Assembly: GCA_037974335.1 (NCBI GenBank)
Contig: CM075760.1
Span: forward strand, 3,202,859-3,266,858
Length of the DNA: 64,000 bases
Reading direction: 5' to 3'
Origin: Prionace glauca
Taxonomy: Eukaryota; Chordata; Chondrichthyes; Carcharhiniformes; Carcharhinidae
Shown here: positions 46,305 through 57,859 of the stretch, piece by piece
Position numbering within the stretch: the stretch's first letter is position 1
How the letters are laid out: each line of letters begins with the position of its first letter
Program-made: the position numbers and the translations under genes
The notes under the pieces: model-generated
Seen by the model: the letters and a program-made list of their open reading frames with translations, nothing else
The model's database searches: none
What the model was told of the DNA's origin: nothing

Positions 46305-46905
46305 ACAGACTAGAGTGTCTCCCTTTACTGATTATACAGGACCAAGATTCATATAAATGGATACAGGGTCTCATGTAATATTTACTGATGCAGTGTTTAG
46401 AGTAATATGAATTGACAGATTATAATGCACTGTTTACTGACACAGACACTTGATTAATTTAAATTGAGGTTTGGTCTAGTGTATTCATTAATGATACAGG
46501 TCGGAGATTAATGTAAATGTAAATTGAAGTAGGGTCTAATGCAGTGAATAATGATACAGGTTTTAAATTAATGTGGTCTGATATAGAGACCGGTGCATTA
46601 TTTACTGATACATGGTTTGGATTAATATCAAAGAGGCAGGTTCTTGTGCAGTGAAAACTGGCGCAGGTTTTAAAGTAATGTAAACTCAAGCTGCTTCTAC
46701 TGCAGTGATTAATGATACTGGGTGTAGATGCATATAAGCTGTTAGAGTGGCATTTACTGGTAAAGGTCTAGATTATTAGGGAATGACACCGGCTATAGTG
46801 CAGTATTTACCGATGCAGGCCCTAGATTAATATAAACAGATTCAGCGTCTAGTCCAGTGTTTAATGATACAGGAGCTAGATAAAAAATGGACTCACTCAG
46901 TGCAC
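46305..46905. repeat. 54-bp degenerate tandem repeat, block 4
   Basis: Units such as GTGCAGTATTTACCGATGCA, then GGCCCTAGATTAATATAAAC. Minus-strand frames again give INLxPVSxxxALDxxSIY-type repeats. It ends where CR1-c copy 2 starts. Confidence 0.82.
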
Positions 46906-46908
46906 ATT

Positions 46909-47150
46909 GAAGAGGGGTCACGGGCTTAGGGTGAGGGGGGCTAGATATAAGACTAATGTTAGAGGGCAGTTTTTCACACAAAGGGTAGTGGGGATGTGGA
47001 ATGCACTGCCGAGTGAGGTGGTGGAAGCAGGCACGCTAGGGTTGTTCAAGAGTCACTTGGACAGCCACATGAGCAGTTTACATATAGGGGGATATAGCAG
47101 GCCTTATTAAGCATTGTAGGCTTGGGGTCAGTTTAGTCTCAGGGGTATAG
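46909..47150 (+). mobile_element. CR1-c LINE with SINE-like 3' end, copy 2 (first part)
   Basis: The last 67 codons (RGHGLRVRGARYKTNVRGQF ... GGYSRPY) and the start of the 3' untranslated region. It is interrupted by CR1-b at the TATAG target and continues at 48213-48600. Confidence 0.9.
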
Positions 47151-48212
47151 AACATAGAACATAGAACATAGAACATAGAACATTACAGCGCAGAACAGGC
47201 CCTTCGGCCCACGATGTTGCGCCGACCAGTTACAAAACAATGACCCACTAGCCTAAACCAATCCCTTTTCATCCATAAACCTATCCACAGATCTTTTAAA
47301 CGCCCCCAAACTAGGTGCGTTTACAACTGCAGCTGGCAGGGCATTCCAGTCCCTCACCACCCTCTGGGTAAAGAACCTACCCCTGACATCTGTCCTATAA
47401 CTACCCCCCCTTAATTTAAAATCGTGCCCCCTCGTGTTAGCTTTCTCCATCCTAGGAAAAAGGCTATCACTATCTACCCTGTCTAAACCTCTAATCATCT
47501 TATATGTTTCAATGAGATCCCCTCTTAGCCGCCTTCTTTCCAGCGAAAACAACCCCAAATCACTCAATCTCTCCTCATAGGATCTCCCCTCCATACCAGG
47601 CAACATCCTGGTAAACCTCCTCTGCACCCTCTCCAAAGCCTCTACATCCTTCTTGTAATGTGGGGACCAGAACTGCACACAAAACTCCAAGTGCGGCCGC
47701 ACCAGAGATGTGTACAGTTGCATCATGACGCTACGGCTCCTAAATTCAATCCCCCTACCAATAAATGCCAAAACTCCGTATGCCTTCTTAACAACTTTAT
47801 CTACTTGATTCCCAACTTTCAGGGATCTATGTACACATACACCTAGATCCCTCTGCTCCTCCACACTATTCAAAGTCCTCCCGTTAGCCCTATACTCAAC
47901 ACATCTGTTATTCCTACCGAAATGAATTACCTCACACTTCTCCACATTAAACTCCATTCGCCACCTCTCAGCCCAGCTCTGCAACCTTTCTAAGTCATCC
48001 TGCAAACTATGACACCCTTCCTCACAATCTACCACACCTCCGACTTTGGTGTCATCAGCAAACTTACTAATCCACCCAACTATACCCTCATCCAGATCAT
48101 TAATAAAAATTACAAACAGCAGTGGCCCCAAAACAGATCCCTGAGGCACACCACTTGTAACCGAACTCCATGACGAATATTTCCCATCAACCACCACTCT
48201 CTGTCTCCTATA
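47151..48212 (-). mobile_element. CR1-b LINE inside CR1-c
   Basis: On the minus strand it codes VTSGVPQGSVLGPLLFVIFI, SKFADDTKVGG and the rest of the reverse transcriptase to FMDEKGLV, 314 codons without a break. Four AGAACAT tail units start at 47151. 5'-truncated. Confidence 0.93.
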
Positions 48213-48600
48213 GAGTCTTTAATAATGAAATTTTTATAGAGTCTTTAATAATGAAATTTTTATCCACAGGCACTTACCATCTCGAGGGCATCATGGCAGC
48301 ACAGAGGTTATCTCTGTTGCTGTGCGGACACATGGAGTTGGGCCTGTGTCCGTGGGAGTTTGTGCGTTCTCCCCGTGGTTGCGTGGGTTTCCTCCGGGTG
48401 CTCCGGTTTCCTCCCACATCCCAAAAATGTGCTTTTAGGCTGATTGATTGGGTGACAAATTGTCCCTATATTGGACCTCCCTGATCCTCACACAGTAGGC
48501 ATAGACTAGAGTCATGAATAGGTCACTGACCATGGGACGGCGGCGCGGGCTCGTTGGGCCGAAGGGCCTGTTTCCCGTGCTGTTTTGTTCTTTGTTCTAA
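48213..48600 (+). mobile_element. CR1-c composite copy 2 (second part: SINE-like 3' end)
   Basis: Contains a tandem duplication of about 28 bases (AGTCTTTAATAATGAAATTT twice, 48212-48270), then the SINE-like part with GGTTTCCTCCGGGTGCTCC, then GGCCGAAGGGCCTGTTTCCC and TTTGTTCTTTGTTC. Confidence 0.88.
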
Positions 48601-49265
48601 ATAAGGGTATGAATGAACATAAACTGAAACAGTGTCTATAAGAATGATTGCTGATTCAGATTCTAGATTAATGCAAACTTATTTAGAGTCTTGTACAGTG
48701 ACTCTGTGTACAGGGGTTTTGATCATTGTTAATGGGGACAGTGATTTTTGATCTCGTGTCCAGATTAATATAATCTGACACAGGATCGAGTGCAGTTTTT
48801 CCCGATATAGAGCCAAGATTAAGCTAATCAACGATATATTGCAATTATTGCTGATACTGGCGCTATATCAATCTAAACTGATACAGAATTTACTAATGCA
48901 GCGTCCAGATAAATTTAAGTGAGACTGGGCAAAGCCTAATGGCTGCTCAGACAGTCTTTGAGTCATGGAATACAAAACAGATACAGCGCAACACATTTTC
49001 AAACAGAACTACCTAAGAATTTCTAGATAAAAATGAACTCTTACAGGGTCTTTTGCAATAATTGATGATATGGGGCCTAGATTAATATAGAGTGATTCTG
49101 AATATAGTGCAGAATTTACTGATTCAGATTATCTTAATATAGATTGATACCGACTATGGTGCAGTATTTAATGATGTAAGAACTAAATTACCGTAGATTG
49201 TTACAAAATACAGTGCAATGTTTATTGATACGGGATCTAGCTTAATCAAGATCGATACAGAATAT
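48601..49265. repeat. 54-bp degenerate tandem repeat, block 5
   Basis: Degenerate units with TTCTAGATTAATGCAAAC and GTGCAGTATTTAATGATG. It is continuous in type with block 4 across the CR1-c insertion. Confidence 0.8.
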
Positions 49266-49464
49266 ATAGAACATAGAACATAGAACATTACAGCGCAGAA
49301 CAGGCCCTTCGGCCCACGATGTTGCGCCGACCATTTACAAAACAATGACCCACTAACCTAAACAAATCCCTTTTCGTCCATAAACCTATCCACGGATCTG
49401 TTAAACGCTCCCAAACTAGGCGCATTTACAACTGCAGCAGGCAGGGCATTCCAATCCCTCACCA
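49266..49464 (-). mobile_element. CR1-b 3' fragment ending at an AT microsatellite
   Basis: AGAACAT tail, untranslated region and the last codons of the LINE. The copy stops at an (AT)n run (49464-49500). Confidence 0.88.
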
Positions 49465-49500
49465 TATATATATAGTGCATATATATATATATATACACAC
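49464..49500. repeat. (AT)n microsatellite
   Basis: ATATAT run interrupted by AGTGC. Confidence 0.85.
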
Positions 49501-49660
49501 ATATATAGTGCATGTTTATGGCACAGGGTTAAGATTGATGAAAAAGGGCCTTGATTAATATAAAAAGTGACGGGCTGTAGATATTTGATTGTTAGTATAG
49601 AGTGAAGATAACATAAAAAGTCAAGAAATAGTGCAGTAATTAGTAATACAAGTTGGGAAT
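49501..49660. repeat. 54-bp degenerate tandem repeat, block 6
   Basis: The last recognisable units (GGGCCTTGATTAATATAAAA). It lies about 4.3 kb upstream of the CH3 exon. Confidence 0.7.
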
Positions 49661-50036
49661 TGGACAATTGCTTGCGGACTTACTTGCGAAACTCACAACC
49701 AGTAAACTGAATTGGAGGGGAAGGGGATGGTTCAATTGTAGGGGAAATTAGAAAACCCAAATTAAACGAAAAGGTAAAAGTGCAGTTTAGCAATGTAGTG
49801 GATGGTTGCAAGACAGTAAAGGTGAAGTACAGAACGGGGCAATGTCTTTCTGCAGTAAGGAATTATAAAAGTGTAGCGACATTTACCAATAGAACAAATT
49901 TAAAAGCTTTGCATCTAAATGGACGAAGCTTTCAGAACAAAATTAATGAGGCCATTCGCAACATTAAAGATATCACCACAATAAGGGAGGCTGTGGTATT
50001 AGTGCCAGATTACAAATCCAGAAAATGCATTTAATG
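49661..50036. other. No gene seen
   Basis: An 85-codon plus-strand frame (49780-50034) has no recognisable motif. Not annotated as a gene. Confidence 0.4.
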
Positions 50037-50335
50037 TTCTGAGGACCAGGGCTCAAATCCCACCATGGCAGCTTGTGGAATTTGAACTCAATTAAAAAAG
50101 TAATATATCTGGAATTAAGAATCTACTGATGACCAAGAAAACGTTGATTGTCGGAAAAATCCATCTGATTCACCAAAACCCCTTAGGGAAGAAAATCTGC
50201 TATCCTTACCCAGTCTGGTTTAATGTGCCACAGCAATGTGATTGGCTCTCAACTGCCCTCTGAACAAGGGCAGCTAGGGATGGGCAATAAATTCTGTCCA
50301 GCATGCAGAGCGTATGTCCCACAAATGTATTTTAA
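50037..50335 (+). repeat. Interspersed repeat with GATGGGCAATAAAT tail
   Basis: A decayed copy of a common elasmobranch repeat (GATGACCAAGAAAACG ... GGGATGGGCAATAAATTCTG). Its tail is shared with the Jockey/I-like LINE 3' end, which suggests a SINE mobilised by that LINE. Confidence 0.65.
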
Positions 50336-50483
50336 AAATCTGGAGTTGGGGGTGGATATGCTGCTGTTGCAGTGTTATAACCATGTCACCACTATTATCA
50401 TCCAGTTATAGGATCACCTATTGATCAATGCGGAATGTGGGGATGCAGATCAGATGCAGCAGGAGCAACCAGAACGAAGGAAT

Positions 50484-50772
50484 CAGGGCAGTACAGTGGT
50501 ATAATAGTTAGCACTGTTCCCTCACAGTGCCAGGCCACGTGTTCGATTCTGCCTTGGGTCACCGTCTGTGCATAGTCTGCACGCTCTCCCCGTGTCTGCC
50601 TGGGTTTCCTCTGTGTGCTCTGGATTCGTCCAACAGTGGGGGAAAAAAACGTGCTGGTTAAGTACATTGGCCATGCTAAGTTCCCTCTCATTGTACCCCG
50701 CTGGAGTGTGATGATAGGGGATTTCAACAATAACTTCAAAATAAGTTTAAACTTGTGATAATAAAAAAAAGC
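50484..50772 (+). mobile_element. tRNA-derived SINE
   Basis: A decayed A-box (GGCAGTACAGTGGTATAATAG), B-box (GTTCGATTCTGCC), body and AATAAAAAAAA end. Confidence 0.8.
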
Positions 50773-53700
50773 AAGTTATGTCATCGTGATGAATGTTTTC
50801 AAACGGGAATTACACACACAATCTGTCTGATCACAATGTCAGTAATTAATTGAACGTGTCACCAACAGCGCAATCAGACTCCAGTTTATCACTAAGTAAC
50901 TGTTCAGAAAATCTCGATTTGTGTTGCACCAGAACTTTTCATGTCCCAGACGACACTGAACCTTTGATCAGAAGAAACGCCAACGACTGAATTCCCAACG
51001 TGAGAATGGCTGCTCTTGGCATCATGGTAGTCTTGACCAATGCGGGCACAAAGCATCCTTCACAGAATAGAAATCAATGACGGTTAGGAGGAAATCTCTC
51101 CTTTCAGTGGAGTCATACTGTAACAGTACGGAAAGTGATAATTGTCGCTGATGGCCAAGACCGCAACACAATAATCGTTCGAAGACTTTCTCAGGGGATT
51201 GATCGAGTCTTCAGGTGCTTTATTTATCAATAAGCTTTTGTTCTACAGGTAAAGTTGTTCGTGAATTATTGAACAATTGTCAGGATAATTCACGAAGATA
51301 TCGAATAAATCTCCACCTTCAGGCAGGAAAACGGTGGACGACATTTAGCCTTGGGTTGAGAATTGGAAAGTCATTTACAAATATCAGGCAATGGCCATTT
51401 TCATCGAGAGAGAATCTAACAACCACGTCGATATTGAAAGATATTGCAAGCGTTGATCTGCCACCAACTACACATAAGAGTGAAGAATTTGATTAAATAC
51501 TCTCCAATTGTTTGGATTTGGGCCATACCAACAACGCACAACTTAGTGAGCTCTGGGAAATTGTTGCTGTGTAACTGTTGCTGTTTCTTCTATTCATCAA
51601 CCTTTCGACAATATGTACGAGGAAGAGATCATTCTGCATGATTGGTAACCCCACCCGCCATTAGATTGTTACTCCTTCCCTGTTGCGAGCTCAGCATCCT
51701 GAAATTTCACCCCGAACAGCACTGTACAATACAATCATCGAAATCTGCTCACAGGAAGGGTCCATTCGGCACAGCCAATAAGTAGTTAACAGGCATAAGC
51801 AACTTTCTATCTCTTGGCCCCTGGCCTGGTAGGTTGTGTCACCGCAACTATGTATCCAAGTCGCATTGAAAAATAAGGCGAGGATTTCTCCCACCCTTTC
51901 AGGCAATGAAGTCAGGAACCTTTTCGCCACTGTATGAAAACACACACCCCACCTCACACCCCCACCACAGATCTTATATGCGCTATTTACTCCAGTATTT
52001 CCCAAACTTGTCTTCTGGGAAAGTTGACTCAATCTCCTTCATATTTAGTGCCTTCACCATTTCAGCCTGATTCTTCATTCGCCAAAACAGTAAATCAGTG
52101 GCAGGTTTTGTTCCCTACTCTCCTTGTGTTATATGCCTAGAAACAAAATATTCATTCAAAAGGTTTATATAGAACATAGAACATTACAGCGCAGAACAGG
52201 CCCTTCGGCCCACGATGTTGCACCGACCAGTTAAAAAACAATGACCCACTAATTATAATTATAATAATAATTATGTCGCCCTGAATGCTTGTGGCATCAT
52301 GAGGCAACGCAAAGGATGTGTGATCACAAATATGTCTGCATCACATTGGCCTAAAATTTAAGGCAGGGCTTCCAGCTAATTCCAACCAGAATTTGGAAGC
52401 AATCTCCTGGGTTTCGTAAATCAGATAAGCCCGTGTGAGGGGCCCAAATTTCTGGGTACCATTGTTTGGCCTCTTCCATAAATCCATGGAATTTAGTTTT
52501 TTTTTGGGTCTACCTCGGCAATTAAGCATTCTATTGTTTCAAATATTCCCAGCCTCTAAAAATCATGCGCAGCTTTGTACTCTCTACAGTGTTAGATAGA
52601 CCCCAGAGAATCATTGTTTATTTCAGTGCACAATGTGTGTCAGAATGGGATCTACACGTTCCACGGATAGCCATCAAGATTAATAACCCTGGTGTATCAG
52701 AGGGGATAGTGCCTGGGAATACATCTCAAGCTCTTAAATCCATATGAACCAATGTGGGTACAACTGTGTAAGTAGATTGTTGCTGGGCAGTTATGTGTAC
52801 ATATTGGTTCCATTACTAATGGTTTAGGTTTAACATCTCTGATCAGATGGCTGGTAACATCTCGTTGAATTTTCTATGCAGAATCCTCAGATGTTTCCTC
52901 CAAATTAAAATGTGAAACATTTCTCCGCCCTACTGGTTAATTGTTGGGTTTCTGCCACGGCCTATGGAGGAGAGATATGGATTAAATGAATAATGTTTGA
53001 TGTCTGGTATGCGTTTGAATGTAATCAATAGGACAATGCAAAGGGTTTGAGACTTAAATCAATGAAAGACAATTACACCGCCAATTGAGGACTGGTTTTG
53101 CATTTATGTAGAAGGCAATGACAACAGTGCAGGCACAACACAAATTTAAGTTCAACAATGCACAATTTAATATTAGTGCTTGCTTCCATTCATTTTTTAT
53201 TTAACCCACATTCTTTCTAAGTTAGAATTAATCAGTATCCGTGATTCCATTTTCCCAAAACACAGCATGAACTTCTTGGTCAAGTGTTAGTGAATCCGTT
53301 AGGAATCGAATGTTTCAGTTTTATCCTAATTTTATCGTAATTTGAAAGACCACATCGAGAATGGTTTGTGTCTCCAAAACTCCTCTGCATTCATTTCGAA
53401 CAAAGCGATGGCAAAGTTGTATAGATTAGATTTATTTGACTTAAAAAGAGTAAAAGGTGATCTTATGACTGCAGCCAAGGTGATATTGGCAACAGTTTTC
53501 TTCACACCAAGAAAACACTCAACTTTAACTCCTCCCATGAATCGCTGTTCATTAAAGAAAATAGACAGTTAAACATTTTGGATAACAGCATCGCTCATTG
53601 AATTGTTCCCTATTTGCTGAAATCATTCCATTAGTCTTCGATTGAGTGGCATCAGAATGATACACTAAAACAATTTTATCAGTATGTATTCAAAAAGTTT

Positions 53701-53930
53701 GCAAAGGGCATTTGATTTTTTTTTCATTGCCGCTGACTTTCGGTGGAAATATATAAGGAATAATATTCAATTGTTGAAAGTATCTGCGCTTCAAATACCA
53801 CCGGCATTAATCAAATTGGGAGATGTTAAATGTCACAAATAGACTTTCATTGTGTGAGAGTGAAAGTTGAGTACCAGTTTTTATCATTGTGAAAATGAAT
53901 ATCTGATTGACTTCCATTTCTGCTTCCTAG
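50773..53930. other. Upstream of CH3: no CH1 or CH2 exon recognised; CR1-b tail scrap
   Basis: This is where CH2, and possibly CH1, would be expected. I searched for a Cys-Trp-Cys Ig domain after an acceptor and found none. 52170-52252 is a CR1-b tail scrap (AGAACATAGAACATTACAGC). A phase-matched open segment at 51249-51496 lacks Ig hallmarks. Confidence 0.5.
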
Positions 53931-54239
53931 GTGATCCCGGGTGCACCGATCCTGTAATTACTCTACTGCCACCGCCAATAGAACAGGTCTTACTGGAGGC
54001 CACAGTAACTTTAACCTGCATCGTGACTAATGCCCCTTATGGAGTCAACTTATCATGGACGCAGGAACAGAAGACTTTGAAATCAGAGGTTGCCCTCCAA
54101 CCTGGAGAGGCTCCTGACAGCGTGGTCAGCAAGTTAAACATTTCATCACAAGCCTGGCTGAGTGGCGCTCATTTCTACTGTGTGGTGAGCCATCAGGATC
54201 TCCCGACTCCATCAAGAAATTTCATCAACAAGAAACAAG
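53931..54239 (+). CDS. IGHM: Immunoglobulin mu heavy chain, constant domain CH3 exon
   Basis: One C1-set Ig domain of the mu chain, acting in secreted IgM and in the B-cell receptor. The exon is 309 bases, entered in phase 1 after TTCCTAG and left in phase 1 at AAG/GTGAGC. Of its 103 residues, Cys30 (in [11 protein letters not shown]) and Cys84 (in [13 protein letters not shown]) form the domain disulfide. Trp43 and Trp76 are the core tryptophans. NIS at residues 70-72 is an N-glycosylation site and Cys5 could bridge chains. The [13 protein letters not shown] end is the mu CH3 pattern (human CTVTHTDLPSP). CH4 follows after a 626-base intron. No frame damage is seen. IgW or IgNAR are less likely because of this pattern and the following mu secretory tail. 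Confidence 0.95.
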
Positions 54240-54865
54240 GTGAGCAGTGAGGCTGAAGTAATAAAAACGCCATTGTGTCTATTTTCACCACAACTGAAAG
54301 GATTTGCTGTTAACATTACTTGAACATTCTGATTGGTAATTCCAGAAAGTAAAACCAGTGGGACAGTAAATGATGCACTTATGTGGAAATGCGTAGCGAA
54401 ACGATTTAGGCTAGCAAATGTAGAATATTATATTAGTGTTTGATGATGTAAATAGGAGGAACCTGGTGCGGAGCTTAAACACCAGAACAGCGCTGTTGAT
54501 CCGAATGACATTGATGTATGCTGCAAATTTGATGAAACTTTCTGCTCCAAAATCTACGAGCGGAATCTTCCATCCGTGTTCGACCAATGGTCGGAAAATT
54601 CCGCCCTAGATCGATGGACCATTCCGTGGACCGCGTCCCCCGCAGTATAGTTCACGTGCTGGACGGCACGAGAGAATTCCACCTATATTCTGAGAGCAAA
54701 GGATAATATTCAACTCTGTTTCAATCTGAATACTGACCAAATTCCAAAGTGGAATACTGAAACCCTTAAAAGTTAACACTGAATACCTTTCCCTCGCATT
54801 GAACACCAACTTCCCCGTCGCTGTAATTCACCATTTTAATATCATTTATTTTACATTTTCTGCAG
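54240..54865 (+). other. CH3-CH4 intron
   Basis: GTGAGC donor and TTTTCTGCAG acceptor with a pyrimidine-rich tract. No repeat or gene inside. Confidence 0.9.
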
Positions 54866-55257
54866 ATCCAAATCCGCGGGAACCGGTCGTCTCTGTCCTC
54901 CTGCCCTCGGCAGAAGACGTCTCCGCTCAGAGTTTCGTCTCCCTCAGCTGCTTAGTGAGAGGTTTCTCCCCCCGAGAGATCTTCGTCAAGTGGACCGTCA
55001 ACGACAAGCCGGTGAATCCCGGGAACTACAGGAACACCGAGGTGGTGGCGGAGAACGGCAATAGCTCCTTCTTCATGTACAGCCTGTTATCCATTGCAGC
55101 AGAGGAATGGTCCAGCGGCGCTTCTTACTCCTGTGTGGTGGGACATGAAGCCATCCCCTTGAAGATCATCAACAGAACAGTTGACAAATCCAGTGGTAAA
55201 CCGAGTTTTGTTAACATTTCTCTTGCACTCATGGACACGGTTAATTCATGTCAATGA
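54866..55257 (+). CDS. IGHM: Immunoglobulin mu heavy chain, CH4 exon with secretory tail
   Basis: C-terminal Ig domain plus the secreted tail. The exon completes the split GAT codon (Asp1) and reads [18 protein letters not shown] onward. Cys29 ([12 protein letters not shown]) and Cys90 ([11 protein letters not shown]) form the disulfide. Trp43 and Trp82 are the core. NSS (66-68), NRT (103-105) and NIS (117-119) are N-glycosylation sites. The tail [20 protein letters not shown], with a penultimate cysteine, is the mu tail used for polymer assembly; mammals end in TCY, here SCQ. An internal donor, AGTG/GTAAAC at 55195/55196, lets the TM exons replace the tail. AATAAA follows at 55294. The domain is complete and undamaged. 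Confidence 0.97.
55190..55201 (+). promoter_or_regulatory. Internal 5' splice site for the membrane form
   Basis: CCAGTG/GTAAAC inside CH4. The last exon base is 55195. It leaves a single G that joins AT of TM1 to make Asp. The same position and the G/GTAAAC sequence serve membrane mu splicing in tetrapods. Confidence 0.9.
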
Positions 55258-56198
55258 AAAGGATTTGGGTAGATATATTATTCTCCGAAGATTAATAAAA
55301 ACATTTCTCCATTTATGATTTAGATGGACAAATTCTGAATAAATTTGTTTTCCGATTTTGCTAATGTTATTCCTGATTAATTAAAGTCAGATATTTGCAA
55401 CCGTCAGACCCAAGCCTGATACAACCAATGCTTCAAGTTCAGATACACCCTGGGGTAGGTTGGAGACAGAGTAAAAAGAGGTCGTTACAACATTCTGCAC
55501 ATTAATTAAACAACATTCCTCTCACTGAGGTGAACCCTGACAGTTTTCCATTCCAACAATTAAACAAAGCAGCATTTAGAACTCATAGTTTCAGATTCGC
55601 TGATTCTCCATCCTTTGAACACCATTTCAGCTTCATGTTGCCACATCACATTCACTGGGAGCGGATGTGAGGGTCGAGTTGTATCTCCGCTGGCCCAACA
55701 AATAGGGAATGAAGGGTATTAGAAAACTGATTGAATTTCCACACGCACAGCAAGGGGAGGGGAAAGCACCCCTCCAGTTACCCAACACAAAGAGGGGAAA
55801 GGACATATGTGAACACAGTGTACCTCAATTTTCCCAATAGATCTCAGGGAAGACATTGGTTAACCCAATGCTTCTCCAATTCCCCAAACAAAGAAAATAG
55901 AAGGGAAATTATTAAACGATCAGAGGGAGGGAAGGGGAACCGTTACCTCACTACACGCATTCACCAAGTGAAGAATTTGGAACTGATCAGGCTCCCTATC
56001 GTGTGCATTGCATCCGAGGCAGTTTGGGCTTCCTGTACTCATATTTCAAACTTCAGTTGTGCTAATGTTGCTGCAAATGGTCTATCGAAGCAACATATCA
56101 GGCTGAATTTTATAGCTTCATTCGCCCCAAAACTGTAAAATCCGGCTGAGTTCTACGGACTTTTCTCTGGTCCGCCCCTCGCCCACATCGATTCCCGA
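55258..56198. other. Secreted 3' untranslated region and start of CH4-TM intron, no gene seen
   Basis: AT-rich sequence. A 135-codon frame at 55731-56138 shows no motif and is not annotated. Confidence 0.5.
55294..55299 (+). promoter_or_regulatory. Polyadenylation signal, secreted mu
   Basis: AATAAA 37 bases after the stop codon. A second AATAAA lies at 55338-55343. Use of this site excludes the TM exons. Confidence 0.75.
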
Positions 56199-57267
56199 AC
56201 ACACACACACACACGGCCATACTTTATAATACACAGGAACACATTCACACAAAGTCAACTATCACAGACACAAATACACACTTCAGAGGCATACGCACAC
56301 ATGTGGGTACACACGCGCGCACGGGTGCACACACACACACACATACATACGCACACACATCACAACAACCACAGACACTGATACAGGTTCACAGAATCAC
56401 ACATACATACAAATTAGTGTACACAGTCAAAAAGGCGCATATATAGATACAAGCTTTTTTTCATTTATGGGACATGGGCATCGCATACATCAGTGCAAAC
56501 AGCAAAACAAACTCACAAATACACCAGCGAATGATCACAGGTGCACGTCAATACGTGCACTAACACAAGTCCACACAAATACACACAAACATAAACAAAC
56601 ACGCAGATGCATGCATCGACACACGCAAACACTTGCACAAAGGAATACACTCTCTCACACACCCCAATAGAAAATCATAGACACACGCAAACAAACAAAT
56701 ATTTCGCACACACATAGACATATCTACACAGACATTCACACAAGGTCAGACAATCACACGCAAGTGATCGACACATACGTAGACACATACATAAATACAA
56801 GGCCAAGCGCACATACATGTACACACAAGGTCTCTGGTGCACACACACATTCACACAAGAGAACACATAGACTGCACACACAGAAGTACACATAGAGGCA
56901 CAGTTCACATCCACTCACACATAAACTGATGCACATGTTCGCAGACAAGCACACATAGGCATACTGACGCAAAGGTCACGCACACCTTCTCATTAAAGAA
57001 TTTCGCTCACAAACATGAACTAGTACAATTTCATAAAATTTCAATGACAGAAAAGACACATACACTGATATAAACACACTACCATGCACAGACACTGACA
57101 ACAAGTCACCAACACACCGGAACATTTAAAGACAATCGCACAGAGTGGGCCAAGGTAAGATCAAGCAGACATGCACAACCACATGTAGACCCGCAAACAG
57201 ACGCATGTATTCAGTCACAAGATCATACACGCGCTTGCAAAATGTCACAAACACACACAAATACGGG

Positions 57268-57310
<43 letters not shown>

Positions 57311-57840
57311 ATACACTCTCAGAGACAAAAAGGCACGGTCGGATAGAGGATTACAAAGAGATACGCCTACGCACATAGAACACACGAAGACACAGACTTA
57401 AACATGCACTCTGGCACAGGCTAAGGTATACATATTAATGCAAGGTATCTCTCTCTCTATTTTTCTCTCTGTTTTTCTTTCTCTCTCACACACACATGCA
57501 CACGGGCACTCATTGACAGATACATTAACACCAGTTCACAAACATACACAATCGCATACATAGATTCATAAACAAAAGCTCACAGAAAGTCATAAGCAGA
57601 GATTTGCACGTAGACACACACTCAGAATTGCAAGCGTTCATATATCCACATACACACGCACACGCACACACACACACACAAAGACGTTCACAACGCACCA
57701 TTACAACGTACTCACGCACACAATCACCGAGAGAAGAACATACAACACACGCATAAACACTCACGTTTGTACACGTGGGTACATAAAGAGAAATAGGCAC
57801 GTAGTAATAAATATCCATCGTCACATAAAGACAACCAATG
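56199..57840. repeat. 1.6-kb degenerate CA-rich tract in the CH4-TM intron
   Basis: Almost the entire stretch is made of CA-rich words (CACACA, ACACAAAC, ATACAC) with a pure AC run near 57270-57304 and a TC run near 57450-57486. It looks like an expanded and then mutated CA microsatellite. Open frames on both strands are artefacts of the repeat. Confidence 0.9.
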
Positions 57841-57859
57841 CCAGACAAGTAGCAAGAAT

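Noticed and set aside
49780-50034. 85-codon plus-strand frame near the Ig exons
   Set aside because: No Ig or other motif. Its length is within expectation for a 64-kb window.
51249-51496. Possible CH2 exon: acceptor TTCTACAG followed by an 80-codon phase-1 open segment
   Set aside because: The peptide has one cysteine, lacks the Trp and the second-Cys pattern of an Ig domain, and runs to a stop with no donor. The phase match is most likely chance.
52880-52950. TATGCAG acceptor followed by a short SSDVSSKLKC-like peptide, weakly Ig-like
   Set aside because: The frame stops after about 20 codons and no further Ig motif follows. Too little to call a decayed CH exon.
56467-57848. Several 60-107-codon frames, some Cys-rich
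   Set aside because: They are translations of the CA-rich tract on both strands (CA gives His-Thr, TG gives Cys-Val) and carry no gene signal.
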